The notes under the pieces were generated by a model that was not told the DNA's origin, did no database searches, and was given only the letters and a program-made list of their open reading frames with translations. From an uncultured Clostridium sp. (GTDB taxonomy: Bacteria; Bacillota; Clostridia; Clostridiales; Clostridiaceae), in contig CAKVFO010000124.1 in NCBI GenBank assembly GCA_934746785.1, positions 1 to 10,083 of the forward strand: DNA of 10,083 nt, read 5' to 3'. Both the position numbers and the translations under genes were made by a program. Every line of letters starts with the position of its first letter. Position 1 is the stretch's first letter. Below, piece after piece: positions 9,701-10,083 of this stretch.

Positions 9701-10083
9701 GGAATTAATGATGATTTCTTTGAACTAGGAGGCCACTCTTTAAAGGCAGTTAAATTAGTAAATGAAATTGAAAGTTCCTTAAAGGTAAGGCTTAAAATTT
9801 CAGATATCTTTGAAAATCCTGTGCTTTCTTCTTTAGCAGAACTAATTAGCAATGAAAAGACTAGAGTTTATGAGAAAATTGAAAAGATAGAAGAGAAACC
9901 TTATTATGAAATGTCATCTGTTCAAAGGAGACTTTACACCTTAAATGAAATGGAAGAAAATAGTGTAGCTTATAATATGCCAGGAATTATAAAGATAAAA
10001 GGTAAGCTAGACATTGAAAAGGTAAAGGAAGCCTTTAATGAAATTATTTTAAGACATGAAGGTATAAGAACAAGCTTTCATAG
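2480..10083 (+). CDS. Nonribosomal peptide synthetase, C-A-T-E-C-A-T-C..., 3' end beyond window
   Basis: A giant multidomain enzyme that assembles a peptide on phosphopantetheine arms. The frame is open for 2534 codons with no stop and runs off the right edge. ATG 2480 has AGGTGA (2470-2475) four bases upstream and begins exactly at the start of a condensation domain. Approximate domains in residues: C1 1-430, A1 436-920, T1 925-1005, E 1016-1425, C2 1450-1885, A2 1895-2385, T2 2390-2465, C3 from 2475, cut after about 60 residues. Core motifs are present in both adenylation domains, and both carrier domains have their serine (Ser959, Ser2420), so the visible part looks active. The product has at least three units, the first being D-configured. 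No thioesterase or reductase is seen; release must lie further on. It is the third gene of an operon with an ABC exporter. The NRPS assignment is certain; the product is unknown. Confidence 0.97.
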   Translation, partial: MKRYELTSSQKLIYQSEKTIGKESSLITGITIIKGEDNIEKLELAAKEVLGCIDAMRIKICETSEGPKQIFLDSCEELVERIDFNNTKEMEEYIGKYNEIDIEGRLYKLIVSKVGGNSLGIIGIIHHIISDAWSMLLIVNNILDYYYDDFCKDSMFMYSDYIIQNKEYLSSKSFERSLQYWKSKIKEIGEADPVYTKRSLCYDSIRTYFKINKALSEKINNFAAKSKCSPYSLFMSALAIYINRNNNVSNFYIGTSVLNRVNRKEKNTFGMFVNTIPLNFYFNDKVTFLEVLTSTAKEIRLGFRHQRCNYGKILEEANCSKGLFDIVLSFQNASLEEKYKNVEMKWIAPKKQANPLQIHLLDYCNSGEYDMLFDYHTDLFTEAEIENMYKHILFILEQGIDNPEILIDNMDLITQEEKDEILNVINSPVKYKYEDRTAVEIFEEQAEKYKDKVALIYENTKVTYGELNEKANKLAIKLRALGLKQEDVAALYTERNIEMIIGLLAVLKAGAAYVPLDITYPEERINYILQDSSAKMLLHGKKSFKGNTNIVLVDLYDENNYSKESGNIERINKPEDLAYIIYTSGTTGNPKGVMIEHRNLCSLKNVFKEFGVKDTDVILQFANLVFDASVYEIWMAFMNGAALVLVSKDLLLDVQEFLKVSKKNNISIAVLPPQYFLQLEGFNPRILFTAGSSSSREVLKKIGNNTQYYNAYGPTENTIISTYWKYDKGKYLNNIIPIGKPAANTKVYIMKNNRLCAKGMKGEICVAGLGVARGYLGREDLNEKSFIDNPFEEGKIYKTGDLGLYLPNGEIQYLGRVDEQIKIRGFRVELQEIETQIRKLSYVQDAAVTAFKDDNGEYSIYSYIVCDKDLNKKHVINALNKVLPDYMIPKFIVKVNKIPVTSSGKVDKKALKKVEVIDRKNFTLAESEMEKLISEVFKEVLNLKKVSILDNFFEIGGDSIKAIRISTRLHELGYELGVKDILTLKNVKELAKIVLKTSDLNKYYQGEITGEVYKTPIIDEFFNWNLKNINHFNQGCMMERESFDENKVKAALEEIIKHHDVLRMSLKGDKLYINSFQEAKKCNVEVYNLLEAENVNKEIEALCEELQESISLSKGNLIKAAIFRTKDKDELFICMHHLIVDGFSWRIILDDFIKVYLENNTVLQDKTASFIEWGKKLNTLKENGFFEDDYSYWKDVVETGNKYPIPYDKNQEDKREKISFILDKSVTNDLVYKGSKFYKAKINELMIASLINSINNEKLCLHLEGHGRNLVDDDIKIDRTVGWFTSLYPVKFEGKGTLEECIYNTKETLRNIENREIGYGLLKHKLPSLNRNICFNYLGDFSDVLSDDFMQLSNYSMGELNAVENGCIFDISIDCAIYNGSLKGDIQFNLGKYSREFITELIEKWKHNLKKIADVKREEVMVTPSDMGKVFITEKDFEVLKNKFDINNIKALYNLTYLQEGMLYYKQLDEDSTSYILQNVVKIKDTSSEIIEKAIDFIGSKYDILRTNFLYKKVTSSVQVVLKDKTIERRVIDYKGADFNTFIKELLEQDLRRGFNLEDDSLLRIIIVKNKEVNHVIWTFHHIIMDGWCIGLLLKEFLEICRKIKNKEDLPNDKESVFGEYVNWLRNKPVKAGLNYWSKLLKGYDESVSINPVEKHKGNEDNTVKTTVLHINENLKEKILALSKEKNITVNTIFETALGICLQKYNKQDVVFGKIVSGRNAKIKGIEAAVGLFINTIPVRVKSRENMSCLELLQEVQKESIESLAFDYCPLVEIQKVSDLGQDLFKVLLVFENYDTLNFNNEDIECEYVREETSYDLTLSVYLGENIKLEAMYYNSMYKDYEVDLLLSRVTKVLEDMTSDYNMLVEEVSLLKDDELNLILKDFNKTDISYPVNKVISEVFEKQVKKNPYKAAVKYLDEVVSYEELNKKANNLAYKLRKLNIGQNDFVAVFSDRGINLIVSILGIIKAGAAYVPIDIKYPDERIQYILRDCNPKCIVTDSKESVERFNIEYLEVNSKDELVYEENLEIVNKPEDLLYMIYTSGTTGNPKGVMIEHHSLINMIFAYKDLYNITEEDVILQFASIAFDQSVWDIFSSILLGATLVMVPQDIIGDSLAIPEYCNKHKVTIAALTPAFIKELKPEDFNFLRILESGGAAAELNILNKWREKVEIFNTYGPTETTVNAISYKYEDCFNKNDIMPIGKPISNLKIYILKNNKLCAVGIAGQLCIAGEGVARGYFNREDLTKEKFISNPFDEGRLYKTGDLARWLPDGNIEYLGRIDQQVKIRGFRIELGEIESVLRDIKEIDDAVVTAVEDKTGDKRLCAYLTSKEEINLHSLKKYLGQILPKYMIPSAMMQLDKIPLTVNGKVNKRELPFIENFSSEDYIAPRNEIENTLSEIFCNVLGVDKAGINDDFFELGGHSLKAVKLVNEIESSLKVRLKISDIFENPVLSSLAELISNEKTRVYEKIEKIEEKPYYEMSSVQRRLYTLNEMEENSVAYNMPGIIKIKGKLDIEKVKEAFNEIILRHEGIRTSFH
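6827..9880 (+). other. NRPS module 2: C-A-T, elongation after the epimerised residue
   Basis: C2 begins with YNLTYLQEGMLYY, the style of condensation domains that follow an E domain and accept a D-residue donor (DCL). It has an intact HHIIMDG (1581-1587). A2 has KAGAAYVPID, YTSGTTGNPKG (from 2039), NTYGPTE (2171-2177), YKTGDL, GRIDQQVKIRGFR, LPKYMIP and Lys2366. Specificity positions read D2085, Q2086, W2089, A2128, E2149, G2151, T2172, V2180, N2181, K2366. I do not recognise this code; Glu at the fifth position could fit a polar or basic side chain, but that is weak. T2 has GGHS with Ser2420, the form usual before a normal C domain and not before E. Confidence 0.9.
9902..10083 (+). other. 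Start of a third condensation domain, cut by the window edge
   Basis: From residue about 2475 the sequence YYEMSSVQRRLYTLNEM, YNMPG and LRHEGIRTSF matches the N-terminal part of an LCL-type condensation domain (SxxQxRL, YNxP, RHexLRTxF). It shows that a third module follows on the same polypeptide. The catalytic HHxxxDG lies beyond the window. Confidence 0.85.

Noticed and set aside
9103..9852. Two minus-strand frames (9103-9294, 9625-9852)
   Set aside because: Both are antisense to conserved A2 and T2 motifs of the NRPS and show no family signal.
10081..10083. TAG at the window edge as the NRPS stop codon
   Set aside because: It is out of frame; the frame reads CAT at 10079-10081 and the protein is in the middle of a condensation domain.

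Overview
The window is very AT-rich, codes almost entirely on the + strand, and uses purine-rich Shine-Dalgarno sequences and AT-ending codons. This points to a low-GC Firmicute, most likely Clostridium or a close relative (inference from base composition and protein character; no database search was possible).

Layout. (1) 54-650 encodes a small HD-domain phosphohydrolase of the YfbR/HDDC2 5'-deoxynucleotidase type. It looks like a separate housekeeping gene and is followed by a long hairpin (662-705) that may terminate it. (2) 651-932 is a 282-base intergenic region. It holds a perfect-consensus sigma-A promoter (TTGACA, 17 bases, TATAAT at 808-836). A 9+1+9 perfect palindrome (821-839) overlaps its -10 box and looks like a repressor operator. 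(3) 933-1760 and 1747-2463 encode an ABC ATPase and a multi-spanning membrane partner; the reading frames overlap by 14 bases. (4) 2480 to the right edge is one uninterrupted reading frame of at least 2534 codons, still open at base 10083. It encodes a giant nonribosomal peptide synthetase (NRPS) with domain order C-A-T-E-C-A-T-C.

The promoter, the two transporter genes and the NRPS lie in one direction with overlaps or gaps of 16 bases or less, so they probably form one regulated operon for making and exporting (or resisting) a peptide. The first module loads an amino acid, perhaps aromatic, and epimerises it to the D form. The second module adds a residue I cannot predict. A third condensation domain begins at the edge, so the peptide has at least three building blocks. 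The N-terminal condensation domain of module 1 has an altered HHxxxDA motif; it could be a starter domain that adds an acyl chain, or it could accept a chain from another protein. No thioesterase, phosphopantetheinyl transferase, MbtH-like protein or regulator gene is in the window. I cannot match the cluster to a known compound; the NRPS operon and its operator are the most notable content.
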